DNA of 16,382 bases from Anaerotignum sp. (GTDB lineage Bacteria > Bacillota > Clostridia > Lachnospirales > Anaerotignaceae). The notes under the pieces were generated by a model. It had not been told where the DNA came from and made no database searches. It saw only the letters and a program-made list of their open reading frames with translations. The DNA lies in assembly GCA_020024255.1 (NCBI GenBank), contig JAHHTX010000043.1, forward strand, positions 1 through 16,382, written 5' to 3'. The position numbers were made by a program, and so were the translations under genes. This document shows positions 1-7,333 of the stretch, piece after piece. Within the stretch, counting starts at the first letter, position 1, and every line of letters starts with the position of its first letter.

Positions 1-29
1 AAAAATAAATGAAAGAGCATAATAAAATC

Positions 30-58
30 TTGCAAAGATTTGAAAAAATTGGTACACT
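30..58 (+). promoter_or_regulatory. Candidate sigma-A promoter upstream of yacL
   Basis: TTGCAA at 30-35 and TACACT at 53-58 are separated by 17 bp, and a TGG just before the second box gives an extended -10 feel. Transcription would start near 65. A weak 6-bp inverted repeat (GACAAC/GTTGTC) follows in the leader at about 66-88. The -10 matches consensus at only four of six positions, and the window starts too close to show whether an upstream gene reads through. Confidence 0.4.
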
Positions 59-111
59 TTTAAAAGACAACAAAGTTTAAAAGTTGTCAAAGTCGAAAAG
101 GAGGTGAAAGA

Positions 112-1185
112 ATGGCACGATTGTTGGAAATTGTAATTAGCTTGTTAGTAGCGGCTGCAACTTATGCACTAATGCACATTGTTTTTATCATAGATATTTT
201 TGGTTGGCAAAAGAACTTTTCCTTGTATTTGCCTATCGCTATCGCTGTTACCATAGGATTCATATTTTATTTTATTATTTCTTCGTCCGTTACAAACTGG
301 CTGATGCGTCGTTTCGCACAAACAGAGGAACGTCTTTCTCGTATGAATTTTAAAGAGTTGATTTTCTCTGTATTTGGCTGTCTAATTGGTTTGATTATTG
401 CCAATCTAATTGGTATTGCATTCCGTGATTTTGGTACAGCCGGCACATTTTTGATTGTTCTTTTGAATATCTTTTGTGGTGTTCTTGGATTTCGTGTGGC
501 ACGAAGAAAAAAAGACGAAGTCAATGTAAGCAATCTGCAAAGGATACTCATACAGCCACCGGGGGCAACGCCTGCGGATACCATGTCCGGCAGACCAAAA
601 ATCTTGGATACCAGTGTGATTATTGATGGCAGAATATTGGATTTGTTACAAACAGGATTTATCGAAGGGAAAATCATTATTCCTGTTTTTGTACTGGAAG
701 AATTGCGTCATATAGCGGATTCCGAAGACAGTCTGAGAAGAAACCGAGGCAGGCGGGGATTGGATATTCTAAACGAAATACAGAAACAGGCAGTTGTTTC
801 GGTAGAGATACAAGAGTTTATCCCGCCGCAGCCTATGGAAGTGGATTCTATGCTTTTGAAAATGGCAGAAGAGATGGACGCTTTTGTGGTAACGAATGAT
901 TACAATTTAAATAAGGTTGCTGAATTTCAAGGTGTCCGTGTTCTGAATATCAATGAGCTTGCCAACGCAGTAAAGCCCGTAGTTCTGCCTGGCGAAGAAA
1001 TGGAAGTGACTTTAATCAAAGCAGGTAAAGAAGCCGGACAGGGTATTGCCTATCTAAATGACGGCACAATGATTGTAGTTGAAGGCGGCAGCAGACATAT
1101 CGGAGAAACAAAAAAGGTTGTTGTCACGAGTATATTGCAAACGGCAGCAGGTCGCATGATTTTTACCAGAATGAATGCAGCTTAA
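112..1185 (+). CDS. yacL: PIN/TRAM domain membrane protein YacL
   Basis: Membrane-anchored PIN-fold protein with a C-terminal TRAM domain, 357 aa, full length for the family. Four hydrophobic segments fill residues 1-130 (about 5-28, 38-58, 83-103, 110-128), followed by a basic patch (ARRKKDE). The PIN domain runs from about 163 to 285. Its acidic active-site residues are visible as D166 and D172 (LDTSVIIDGR), E196/E197 (VLEELRH) and D263 (TNDYNL). The TRAM domain occupies about 293-350. PIN folds are usually Mg-dependent RNases and TRAM binds RNA, so a membrane-tethered nuclease is likely, although no defined substrate is known to me. The start is set by AAGGAGGTG at 98-106, 5 nt before the ATG. 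YacL commonly precedes ispD in Firmicutes, as it does here (62-bp gap), which supports the call. Confidence 0.93.
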   Translation: MARLLEIVISLLVAAATYALMHIVFIIDIFGWQKNFSLYLPIAIAVTIGFIFYFIISSSVTNWLMRRFAQTEERLSRMNFKELIFSVFGCLIGLIIANLIGIAFRDFGTAGTFLIVLLNIFCGVLGFRVARRKKDEVNVSNLQRILIQPPGATPADTMSGRPKILDTSVIIDGRILDLLQTGFIEGKIIIPVFVLEELRHIADSEDSLRRNRGRRGLDILNEIQKQAVVSVEIQEFIPPQPMEVDSMLLKMAEEMDAFVVTNDYNLNKVAEFQGVRVLNINELANAVKPVVLPGEEMEVTLIKAGKEAGQGIAYLNDGTMIVVEGGSRHIGETKKVVVTSILQTAAGRMIFTRMNAA

Positions 1186-1188
1186 ACA

Positions 1189-1226
1189 AACAGGAAGATG
1201 TCGAAAATGTACGGCAGCTTCCTGTT
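1189..1226 (+). other. Intercistronic hairpin between yacL and ispD
   Basis: AACAGGAAG (1189-1197) pairs perfectly with CTTCCTGTT (1218-1226) around a 20-nt loop and is followed by CTTT. The T tract is too short for a confident terminator. It could be a partial attenuator or an RNA processing site that adjusts yacL against ispD expression. No separate ispD promoter is obvious in the 62-bp gap. Confidence 0.35.
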
Positions 1227-1247
1227 CTTTGCAGAAAGGAGATTTCT

Positions 1248-1943
1248 ATGTATCCTTATTGTACAGCCATTATTATGGCAGGCGGAAAAGGAAGCCGCAT
1301 GGGTAGTGAAATCAGTAAACAATTTCTTTCTATTGACGAAAAAGAAATTCTGGCATATACCATAGACGTTTTTGAACAGTGTGAAAAAATTCAAGAAATC
1401 ATCATGGTCAGTGGACAAGGGGATATGCAAAAGACAAAGGCACTTGTACAGAAATATGGCTTTCAGAAAATTTCGCAGTTTGTTGTGGGCGGAAAAGAAC
1501 GACAGGATTCTGTCAGAAACGGACTTTCCAAAGTATCTCATCAAACAGAAATTGTATTGGTGCAAGACGGTGTTCGTCCTTTTGTGACAGAGGATATGAT
1601 AGAGAGAAGCATACAAGGAGCCATGGAATACGGCAGTTGTATTATGGGTATGCCTGTAAAGGATACCATAAAAGTTTGTTCCCCCAATGGTATGGCAGTT
1701 GAAACTCCTGACCGATGCAGTCTTTGGCAAATACAAACTCCGCAGACTTTTCAAAGGGATTTGTTGGTGCAGGCATATGAAAAAGCCAATGCAGCAGGTT
1801 TCCTTGGCACAGATGATGCTTCTGTTGTAGAATTTGCAGGCTGCAAGGTAAAGGTTGTGGAGGGCAGTTACCGAAATATTAAAATCACAACAGCAGAAGA
1901 TTTACTTATTGCAGAAGCTTTCAAAAAGGAGGGGAATATGTGA
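1248..1943 (+). CDS. ispD: 2-C-methyl-D-erythritol 4-phosphate cytidylyltransferase
   Basis: Transfers CMP from CTP to 2-C-methyl-D-erythritol 4-phosphate, the third step of the cytoplasmic MEP isoprenoid pathway. It is 231 aa, normal for IspD. The nucleotide-binding loop AGGKGSRMG is at residues 11-19, followed by the K-Q-F residues at 24-26. GGKERQDSVRNGL at 81-93, QDGVRPF at 106-112, TDDASVVE at 188-195 and YRNIKITTAEDL at 208-219 are family signatures. AAAGGAG at 1235-1241 sets the start. The last codon plus stop (ATGTGA) overlaps the GTG start of the RNase HI gene by 4 nt, so the two are probably translationally coupled. TarI/IspD-like cytidylyltransferases share the fold, but the yacL neighbour and the QDGVRP and NIKIT motifs favour IspD. 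Confidence 0.93.
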   Translation: MYPYCTAIIMAGGKGSRMGSEISKQFLSIDEKEILAYTIDVFEQCEKIQEIIMVSGQGDMQKTKALVQKYGFQKISQFVVGGKERQDSVRNGLSKVSHQTEIVLVQDGVRPFVTEDMIERSIQGAMEYGSCIMGMPVKDTIKVCSPNGMAVETPDRCSLWQIQTPQTFQRDLLVQAYEKANAAGFLGTDDASVVEFAGCKVKVVEGSYRNIKITTAEDLLIAEAFKKEGNM

Positions 1944-2407
1944 AATCAGTTGTCGTGTATACAGACGGTGCCTGTTCCGGTAATCCGGGAACAGGTGGTT
2001 ATGGTGTCGTATTACTTTATGGTACAGCAAGAAAAGAATTGTCTGGTGGCTACCGACTAACAACCAATAATCGCATGGAAATACTGGCGGTGATTAAAGG
2101 TTTGGAGGCTTTGAAGGAGCCTTGCGAAGTGGCACTTTACAGCGATTCCCGCTATGTTGTGGATGCCATTGAAAAAGGCTGGGTCAAAAAATGGAAGGCA
2201 AACGGCTGGAAACGTAATGCCAAAGAAACGGCATCTAATGTTGATCTTTGGGAACGTATGCTCTTGCTTTTGGAACGCCATAAAGTACATTTTCAATGGG
2301 TAAAGGGCCATGCAGACAATCCAGAAAACGAACGCTGTGATGCACTAGCACGGGCTGCTATTGCATCAGGGAATTTGCAGGAAGATGAAAATTATCGAAA
2401 GATGTAG
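1940..2407 (+). CDS. rnhA: Ribonuclease HI
   Basis: Cleaves the RNA strand of RNA-DNA hybrids, removing R-loops and primer RNA in the cytoplasm. It is 155 aa, the length of the classic E. coli-type enzyme, and retains the basic handle region (KKWKANGWKRNAK, about 83-95). The catalytic acids are all visible: D9 (YTDGACSGNPG), E47 (NNRMEI), D69 (YSDSRYV) and D134, with the flexible-loop H124 (KGHADNPENERCD). The start is GTG at 1940, overlapping the ispD stop by 4 nt. AAAGGAGGGG lies just upstream at 1925-1934. The overlap implies coupling to ispD, and no terminator follows before the next promoter at 2440. Confidence 0.95.
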   Translation: MKSVVVYTDGACSGNPGTGGYGVVLLYGTARKELSGGYRLTTNNRMEILAVIKGLEALKEPCEVALYSDSRYVVDAIEKGWVKKWKANGWKRNAKETASNVDLWERMLLLLERHKVHFQWVKGHADNPENERCDALARAAIASGNLQEDENYRKM

Positions 2408-2439
2408 CACGATTCCCTGCTTCCATTAGGAAATATAGA

Positions 2440-2468
2440 TTGACACCCTTAGAAATATATGGTAGTAT
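2440..2468 (+). promoter_or_regulatory. Strong sigma-A promoter for the cold-shock gene
   Basis: A perfect TTGACA (2440-2445) is 17 bp from TAGTAT (2463-2468), with TGG immediately before the -10 as an extended element. The start would be near 2475, leaving a leader of about 40 nt that includes a T-rich stretch before the ribosome binding site AGGAGGA at 2500-2506. The leader is much shorter than the thermosensor leader of E. coli cspA. Confidence 0.8.
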
Positions 2469-2513
2469 CAAATCGTAAAGTTTTTATTTTTTTTCAAGTA
2501 GGAGGATTTATCA

Positions 2514-2714
2514 ATGAAAAAAGGTACAGTAAAATGGTTCAACGCAGAAAAAGGTTTTGGTTTTATCTCCGTACCCGGTGAAGATGATGTTTTTGTACAT
2601 TTCTCTGCTATCCAGACAGAAGGCTACAAAACTCTGGAAGAAGGTCAGGAAGTAGAATTTGAAGTAGTACAGGGTGCTAAAGGCCCTCAGGCTGCAAACG
2701 TAACAAAGGCTTAA
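2514..2714 (+). CDS. Cold-shock domain protein (CspA family)
   Basis: Single cold-shock domain RNA/ssDNA chaperone, 66 aa, the normal size. The nucleic-acid-binding motifs are present: RNP1 KGFGFI at residues 13-18 and RNP2 VFVHF at 26-30. The N-terminal [10 protein letters not shown] is typical of CspA/CspB/CspD paralogues, so the exact paralogue letter cannot be assigned. The gene is an isolated transcription unit, with a strong promoter at 2440-2468 and a perfect-stem terminator at 2781-2812. It probably melts mRNA secondary structure and is abundant, as the promoter and SD suggest. Confidence 0.95.
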   Translation: MKKGTVKWFNAEKGFGFISVPGEDDVFVHFSAIQTEGYKTLEEGQEVEFEVVQGAKGPQAANVTKA

Positions 2715-2780
2715 TCAATTTTATTTTATAGAATGTAGATGCTCTTGCATTGAGAATATATTATATCATTCGGTTATGTC

Positions 2781-2812
2781 AAAAACCCTTCGCATGATGC
2801 GAAGGGTTTTTT
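2781..2812 (+). terminator. Rho-independent terminator after the cold-shock gene
   Basis: The stem at 2781-2794 pairs with 2798-2811 over 14 bp without mismatch around a 3-nt TGA loop. Its core is ACCCTTCGCA/TGCGAAGGGT, flanked by A5 on the 5' side and a T6 run on the 3' side. The A and T tails make it potentially bidirectional. It insulates typA from the csp unit. Confidence 0.93.
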
Positions 2813-2867
2813 CTGTGATAAATACAGAGGATATTGACGATTTTGTGCTTTTTTTGTCGCACAAGAA

Positions 2868-2896
2868 TTGCATAGAAAGCAGGCTTGTGCTAAAAT
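2868..2896 (+). promoter_or_regulatory. Extended -10 promoter of typA
   Basis: TTGCAT at 2868-2873 and TAAAAT at 2891-2896 are 17 bp apart, with TGC immediately upstream of the -10 (TGn motif). A second TATAAT at 2898-2903 lies just downstream without a well-spaced -35. Transcription would start near 2903, giving a leader of about 44 nt. This position rules out the longer reading frame that begins inside the csp terminator. Confidence 0.7.
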
Positions 2897-2946
2897 CTAT
2901 AATAGTAAGGAATAAGGTTAAGAAAAAAGGAAACGGAGTAAGTAGA

Positions 2947-4776
2947 ATGAAACAAAAAATTGAAAATATCAGAAATGTCGCCATTATTGCCCATGTTGAC
3001 CACGGCAAAACAACTTTGGTTGATCAGCTGTTGCGTCAAAGTGGCATCTTCCGCTCCAATCAGGTGGTGCAGGAACGTGTAATGGATAGCGGCGATATTG
3101 AAAGAGAACGTGGTATTACCATTCTGTCCAAAAATACAGCAGTCAATTATGGTGATATGAAAATTAATATTATTGATACCCCAGGACACGCAGACTTTGG
3201 CGGTGAAGTGGAACGTGTACTGAAAATGGTAGATGGTGTTGTTTTGGTTGTAGATGCCTTTGAAGGCCCTATGCCCCAGACAAAATTTGTATTGCGCAAA
3301 GCGTTGGAACTGAATCATCCCGTTGTGGTATGTGTTAATAAAATTGACCGTCCTGAGGCACGCCCTAACAGCGTAGTGGATGAAGTTTTGGAATTGTTTA
3401 TGGAGCTGGATGCCAATGATGACCAGTTGGATTCTCCTTTTGTATTTGCTTCTGCAAGAAGTGGCTATGCTTCCGAAGACCCAGAAGCAAGAGAGGGAGA
3501 TATGAAACCTTTGTTTGAAGCGATTATCAATCATATTCCTGCACCGCAGGGCGACCCTGACGAACCTTTGCAGGCATTGATTTCTACGATAGACTACAGT
3601 GAATATGTAGGGAGAATTGGTATTGGTAAAATTGAAAACGGCACGATTCGTGTAAATGATGAAGTGGTGGTACTGAATATGCACCATGCGGAAACACAGA
3701 AAAAGGTGCGTATTTCCAAACTGTATCTTTTTGAAGGGTTACAGCGTGTGGAAGTAAAAGAAGCTGGTGTCGGCAATATTGTAGCCTTGAGTGGTATTGA
3801 AAACATCATGATTGGAGATACTATTTGTTCTCCTTTGAAACCTGAGGCACTGCCTTTTGTTAAGATTTCCGAACCCACTATTTCTATGAACTTCTCTGTT
3901 AATGACAGTCCTTTTGCAGGACAGGAAGGAAAATATGTAACTTCTCGTCATCTGCGTGACCGTTTGTATAAAGAATTGGAAACAGATGTCAGCCTGCGTG
4001 TAGAGGATACAGATTCTATGGATGCCTTGAAGGTTTCCGGACGTGGAGAATTGCACCTTTCTATTCTTATTGAAACACTCCGCAGAGAAGGATATGAATT
4101 TCAGGTTTCCAGACCGGAAGTATTGTATCAGGAAATTGATGGCAAAAAATGTGAGCCTATGGAAGCGGTGACCATTGATGTACCCGAAGAATTTGTTGGT
4201 AATGTCATTGAAAAGTTAGGCGGCAGAAAAGGCGAAATGACCAATATGTATCCTGCAAAAGGCGGATATACCCGTTTGGAATTTTCCATTCCTGCAAGAG
4301 GTCTTATTGGCTATCGTAGTGAATTTATGACAGATACAAAAGGTAATGGTATTCTGAACTCTGTATTTGATGGATATGAACCATACAAAGGGGAAATTCC
4401 CACTCGTTCTCAAGGCTCTTTAGTGGCATTTGAAAGTGGAGAAGCGATCACATATGGCTTGTACAACGCACAGGAAAGAGGCGATTTATTCATTGGTGCA
4501 GGGGTGAAAGTGTATGAAGGCATGATTGTTGGCAGAAATTCCCGTTCCAACGATATGGACATTAATGTTTGCAAGAAAAAACAGCTGACAAATACACGTT
4601 CTTCCGGTTCTGATGAAGCATTGCGTTTGACACCGCCTATTGAAATGTCTTTGGAACAGTGTATGGAATTTATTGGCGAGGACGAACTGGTGGAAGTAAC
4701 GCCCATCAATTTGCGTATGCGTAAAAAGATATTGGATAATAACCAGAGAAGAAAATTCCGGATTCATGGACAGTAA
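2947..4776 (+). CDS. typA: Ribosome-associated GTPase TypA/BipA
   Basis: Translational GTPase of the EF-G/LepA class that binds 70S ribosomes and supports 50S assembly and stress or cold adaptation. It is 609 aa, the expected length. GTPase motifs are G1 AHVDHGKTT (15-23), G2 RGITI (56-60), G3 DTPGHAD (77-83), G4 NKID (131-134) and G5 around SAR. Domain II and the EF-G domain III/V-like regions follow, and the C-terminal domain holds [21 protein letters not shown] and the basic [13 protein letters not shown] tail region. The reading frame is open back to 2776, but that start lies inside the csp terminator and upstream of the typA promoter. The ATG at 2947, with GGAG at 2935-2938, gives the family-standard N-terminus. 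Growth-phase or cold control is plausible but not shown by the sequence. Confidence 0.95.
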   Translation: MKQKIENIRNVAIIAHVDHGKTTLVDQLLRQSGIFRSNQVVQERVMDSGDIERERGITILSKNTAVNYGDMKINIIDTPGHADFGGEVERVLKMVDGVVLVVDAFEGPMPQTKFVLRKALELNHPVVVCVNKIDRPEARPNSVVDEVLELFMELDANDDQLDSPFVFASARSGYASEDPEAREGDMKPLFEAIINHIPAPQGDPDEPLQALISTIDYSEYVGRIGIGKIENGTIRVNDEVVVLNMHHAETQKKVRISKLYLFEGLQRVEVKEAGVGNIVALSGIENIMIGDTICSPLKPEALPFVKISEPTISMNFSVNDSPFAGQEGKYVTSRHLRDRLYKELETDVSLRVEDTDSMDALKVSGRGELHLSILIETLRREGYEFQVSRPEVLYQEIDGKKCEPMEAVTIDVPEEFVGNVIEKLGGRKGEMTNMYPAKGGYTRLEFSIPARGLIGYRSEFMTDTKGNGILNSVFDGYEPYKGEIPTRSQGSLVAFESGEAITYGLYNAQERGDLFIGAGVKVYEGMIVGRNSRSNDMDINVCKKKQLTNTRSSGSDEALRLTPPIEMSLEQCMEFIGEDELVEVTPINLRMRKKILDNNQRRKFRIHGQ

Positions 4777-4841
4777 GAAGAACAAAAATACAGGTAAAAT
4801 TATCATTTTCTTTGCAAAACCTGAGAAACAAGAGGTGTAAA

Positions 4842-6476
4842 ATGGCAGCAGTGACGAAAGGAAAAGGTTCATTTATTAAGCAGGCAAGTATACTGGCGGC
4901 AGCTGGTATACTGGTGCGCTTTTTAGGTTTTGTGTACCGTATGCCCCTTACGAATATGTGGGGGGACGAAGGAAATGGCATTTACAGTATGGGATACTAT
5001 ATCTACACTTTTTTGCTGATTCTTTCATCAGCAGGACTTCCGGCTGCCATATCCAAATTGGTTTCTGAGCGAATTGCCTTGCGAGAATATCGCAATGCCC
5101 ATCGGGTATTTCAGGCATCTTTAGTGATTTCGATTACACTTGGAACATTCTTTGCAGTATCTATGGCAATGGCAGCAAAACAAATTGCGGTACTTTCGAG
5201 TTTTCCTGACAGCTATTATGCGCTTTTAACCCTTTGTCCCACATTGATTATTGTGGCAATCATGTCGGTTTATCGAGGGTATTTTCAGGGAATGCACACC
5301 ATGGTGCCAACAGCGATTTCTCAAGTTGTGGAACAGATATTTAATGCGTTCTTTAGTGTGTATTTGGCGTATATTCTTCTGCGAACAGCAATTCCCAAAG
5401 GTGCATCAAAAAATATTGCACTAGGTGTGGCAGGGGGCACTTTGGGAACAGGGATTGGTGCAGCAGCAGGGCTTGTGGTTGTAATATTCAGTTATATGAT
5501 GATACGTCCTTATCTGTTAAAGCGTGCCAAAATCTGTAGGCAATCCCATGAAGAAAGCAGAAAAGAACTAATGAGGTTGCTCATGCAAACGGCATTACCC
5601 ATTATTGTTGGAACTGCTGTATTTAGTATAACCAATCTGATTGACGCTGGTATGGTTATGCGTATTTTAACGTCCATTGGTTATTCAGAAGCAGCAGCAA
5701 GAGGAATGTATGGTCAGCTTTCAGGAAAATTTGTTACTTTAACAACTCTTCCTGTTGCCATATCTACTGCCATTGCGACAGCTGCGATTCCAAGCATTGC
5801 TGCATCAATGAAGTTGAAAAAAACGGATCAGGTTAATCAAAAAATGAATTTGACCCTGCGGATTTCTATGATTATTTCCGTACCGGCAGCAATTGGTATT
5901 GGTGTTTTGGGACCACAGATTTTGCATATGTTATTTCCCAATGCACCAGATGGTGGGGCATTACTGACAATAGGGGCAATCTCCATTATCTTTCTTGCAC
6001 TTTGCCAAACGGCTACAGGCGTTTTGCAGGGAATTGGGCATATCAAAGTACCTGTTGTTGGAGCAGTATTGGGGGCTATTGTAAAAGTCATTTTAAATGC
6101 AGTTTTGATACCCATTCCACAGTTGAACATTCTGGGTGCAGTACTCTCTACTACAGGCTGTTATGTGGTGGCATCTGCTTTTGATGTGTATGTGCTTTCC
6201 CGTATTACCCATGTACGTTTTGATTTTATGCGTATTCTCATCAAGCCTTTTATTGGTTCTTGTATTATGGGTGCAGGGGCACTTGGGGTGTACTACGGAC
6301 TATATCATTTTTTGCCCAATAATATTATATGTACGTTAACAGCAATTTTTATTGCGATGATTATTTATGGTGTGGTTATGCTTTTGATACGAGGCATTGG
6401 TGAAGAAGATTTGGAATCTCTTCCAATGGGCAGAAGAATCATTCATATATTGCATCACTGTCACATGTTGAAGTGA
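4842..6476 (+). CDS. MOP-superfamily flippase (SpoVB/MurJ/YtgP type)
   Basis: Integral membrane protein of 544 aa with about 14 predicted hydrophobic segments, the size and layout of MurJ-type lipid II flippases and SpoVB-like polysaccharide exporters. Family features include the N-terminal ASILAAAGILVRFLGFVYRM, the SSAGLPAAISKLVSE segment and YRGYFQGMHTMVPTAISQVVE, which is characteristic of the YtgP/SpoVB branch. It would flip undecaprenyl-linked cell-wall precursors across the membrane. The branch also serves spore cortex synthesis, and I cannot separate the two roles from sequence alone. The frame extends upstream to a TTG at 4812. The ATG at 4842, preceded by an AGAGGTG ribosome binding site, is preferred. 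It lies 65 bp after typA with no terminator between, so cotranscription is likely. Confidence 0.88.
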   Translation: MAAVTKGKGSFIKQASILAAAGILVRFLGFVYRMPLTNMWGDEGNGIYSMGYYIYTFLLILSSAGLPAAISKLVSERIALREYRNAHRVFQASLVISITLGTFFAVSMAMAAKQIAVLSSFPDSYYALLTLCPTLIIVAIMSVYRGYFQGMHTMVPTAISQVVEQIFNAFFSVYLAYILLRTAIPKGASKNIALGVAGGTLGTGIGAAAGLVVVIFSYMMIRPYLLKRAKICRQSHEESRKELMRLLMQTALPIIVGTAVFSITNLIDAGMVMRILTSIGYSEAAARGMYGQLSGKFVTLTTLPVAISTAIATAAIPSIAASMKLKKTDQVNQKMNLTLRISMIISVPAAIGIGVLGPQILHMLFPNAPDGGALLTIGAISIIFLALCQTATGVLQGIGHIKVPVVGAVLGAIVKVILNAVLIPIPQLNILGAVLSTTGCYVVASAFDVYVLSRITHVRFDFMRILIKPFIGSCIMGAGALGVYYGLYHFLPNNIICTLTAIFIAMIIYGVVMLLIRGIGEEDLESLPMGRRIIHILHHCHMLK

Positions 6477-6494
6477 GAGAGCAAAAGCTCTCTT
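6475..6494 (+). other. Short hairpin overlapping the flippase stop codon
   Basis: AGAGAGC (6476-6482), loop AAAA, GCTCTCT (6487-6493), beginning within the TGA stop. There is no T run, so it is not a classic terminator. A nearly identical 18-mer (16 of 18 bases) recurs at 6690-6707, and the two bracket the intergenic repeat copy. Confidence 0.5.
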
Positions 6495-6497
6495 GAG

Positions 6498-6619
6498 GGT
6501 GTCGGCAAAGTCGTCCCCCTTCGACAAAGCCTCATTCCATTTAAGGCTTTGTCGAGTAGACAGAAGGATAAAGCAGAAGTTCCCATGGCAAAAAAAGCCT
6601 TGAAACTTCTGCTTTTTTT
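6498..6619 (+). repeat. Intergenic two-hairpin repeat, copy A
   Basis: First copy of an element found again inverted at 14582-14686. Hairpin 1 has 12-bp perfect arms (TCGACAAAGCCT 6521-6532, AGGCTTTGTCGA 6544-6555) around an 11-nt loop. Hairpin 2 has 12-bp perfect arms (AAAGCAGAAGTT 6570-6581, AACTTCTGCTTT 6604-6615) followed by a T7 run, so it could terminate transcription. From AGACAGAAGGATAAAGCAG to the T run, about 53 of 59 alignment columns match copy B. The element starts 21 nt after the flippase stop and lies in the same orientation as that gene. I do not recognise a named family. Confidence 0.8.
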
Positions 6620-6689
6620 CATGGGAAATGAATTCCCAACCCCTTCCGCATTTCGAAAAGGGGATAAAAACTACTTTTTCGACAGTCTG

Positions 6690-6717
6690 GAGAGAGGGAA
6701 AGCTCTCATTTTATTTT
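6690..6717 (+). terminator. Possible terminator closing the repeat region
   Basis: GAGAG, 8-nt spacer, CTCTC at 6690-6707, followed by ATTTTATTTT. The stem is short, so this is weak. It resembles the 18-mer at 6475-6492, and it lies just upstream of the queT promoter. Confidence 0.35.
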
Positions 6718-6733
6718 GCAATATAAAAAGTAC

Positions 6734-6761
6734 TTGCTTTTTCTGTATATCCAGATATAAT
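6734..6761 (+). promoter_or_regulatory. Promoter of the queT transcript
   Basis: TTGCTT (6734-6739), 16-bp spacer, perfect TATAAT (6756-6761). A start near 6768 leaves an 80-nt leader that contains the candidate riboswitch. Confidence 0.7.
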
Positions 6762-6780
6762 GAAATATATTACTTCACAC

Positions 6781-6840
6781 TGCGAGATGTTCCTTGCGAA
6801 GGACAAAAGTCCCACCATCTCGTTAATAAAAAACAGGGGG
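6781..6840 (+). promoter_or_regulatory. Candidate preQ1-family riboswitch in the queT leader
   Basis: CGAGATG (6783-6789) pairs perfectly with CATCTCG (6816-6822). The stem is followed by an A-rich tail (TTAATAAAAAA, 6823-6833) leading into CAGGGGG (6834-6840), which contains the queT ribosome binding site. A stem, an A-rich strand and a tail that can pair back into the loop form the H-type pseudoknot layout of preQ1-I aptamers. Here CCTTG (6792-6796) can pair with CAGGG (6834-6838) with one G-U, hiding the SD. The loop is longer than in the compact class I RNAs because of an insert that can form GGAC-AAAA-GTCC (6801-6812) or the alternative TCCTT-GCG-AAGGA (6791-6803). The downstream transporter family is a known preQ1-riboswitch target. 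The class (I variant or III) is uncertain. Confidence 0.55.
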
Positions 6841-6847
6841 TTTTTTT

Positions 6848-7333
6848 ATGGGAAAAAATCATATCACAGCAAGAATGCTGACTTATACAGCACTCATTGC
6901 AGCAGTCTATGTTGTTATGACACTGGCAGGAGCACAGCTCAGTTTTGGTGTTGTGCAGATTCGATTTTCGGAAATTCTGGTGCTTTTTGCGTTTTTGGAT
7001 AAACGCTATGCGCCCGGTTTGATTTTGGGCTGCTTTATTGCTAACTGCTTCAGTCCGCTGGGCATGGTCGATGCTGTATTCGGCACAACCTGTACAGCTG
7101 TTGCACTTTGGGGCATTACCCACAGTAAAACATTGTTTGGTGCAAGTCTTTGGCCTGTATTTGCCAATGCTTTTCTTGCCGTTGAGTTTTACTTCTTGGA
7201 AAAAGCACCAATTCTGCCTACAGCAGCATTTATTGCATTTGGTGAATTTTTGGCAGTTTCCTGTCTGGGATACTTGGTGTTCCGTGAAATTTTGAAAAGA
7301 GGGACATTAGTCAATCAGCTTCGTCTGGGATAA
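6848..7333 (+). CDS. queT: QueT family queuosine-precursor transporter (ECF S component)
   Basis: Small, very hydrophobic protein of 161 aa with about five to six membrane segments, matching the length of QueT substrate-binding S components. These work with a shared ECF energy module to import queuosine precursors such as preQ1 or preQ0 for tRNA modification. Recognisable family segments are LAGAQLSFGVVQIRFSE (residues about 26-42), APGLILGCFIANCFSPLG, DAVFGTTCTAVALWG and the C-terminal FIAFGEFLAVSCLGY. AGGGGG at 6835-6840 sits 7 nt before the ATG and inside the candidate riboswitch tail, which predicts translational control by ligand. No other queuosine gene and no ECF A/T gene is in the window, so the energy module would be encoded elsewhere. 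Confidence 0.87.
   Translation: MGKNHITARMLTYTALIAAVYVVMTLAGAQLSFGVVQIRFSEILVLFAFLDKRYAPGLILGCFIANCFSPLGMVDAVFGTTCTAVALWGITHSKTLFGASLWPVFANAFLAVEFYFLEKAPILPTAAFIAFGEFLAVSCLGYLVFREILKRGTLVNQLRLG

Noticed and set aside
2776..2946. N-terminal extension of typA to 666 aa
   Set aside because: It would begin inside the csp terminator and upstream of the typA promoter. The ATG at 2947 has an SD and gives the family length.
2890..3687. 265-codon minus-strand frame opposite typA
   Set aside because: It is antisense to a clearly conserved GTPase, has no SD and no motif.
4812..4841. TTG start for the flippase
   Set aside because: The extra ten residues (QNLRNKRCK) are not family-like. The ATG at 4842 has a well-placed AGAGGTG.
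6781..6840. preQ1-II riboswitch as the class of the queT leader
   Set aside because: Class II has a different helix order with an extra 3' stem before the SD. The A-rich strand directly after the closing stem fits class I or III better.
6549..6881. 110-codon plus-strand frame over repeat copy A and the riboswitch
   Set aside because: It has no SD and consists of hairpins, a promoter and a leader. The shared peptide with the copy B frame (RQKDKA.VPMAKK) reflects the DNA repeat, not a protein family, since the rest diverges.
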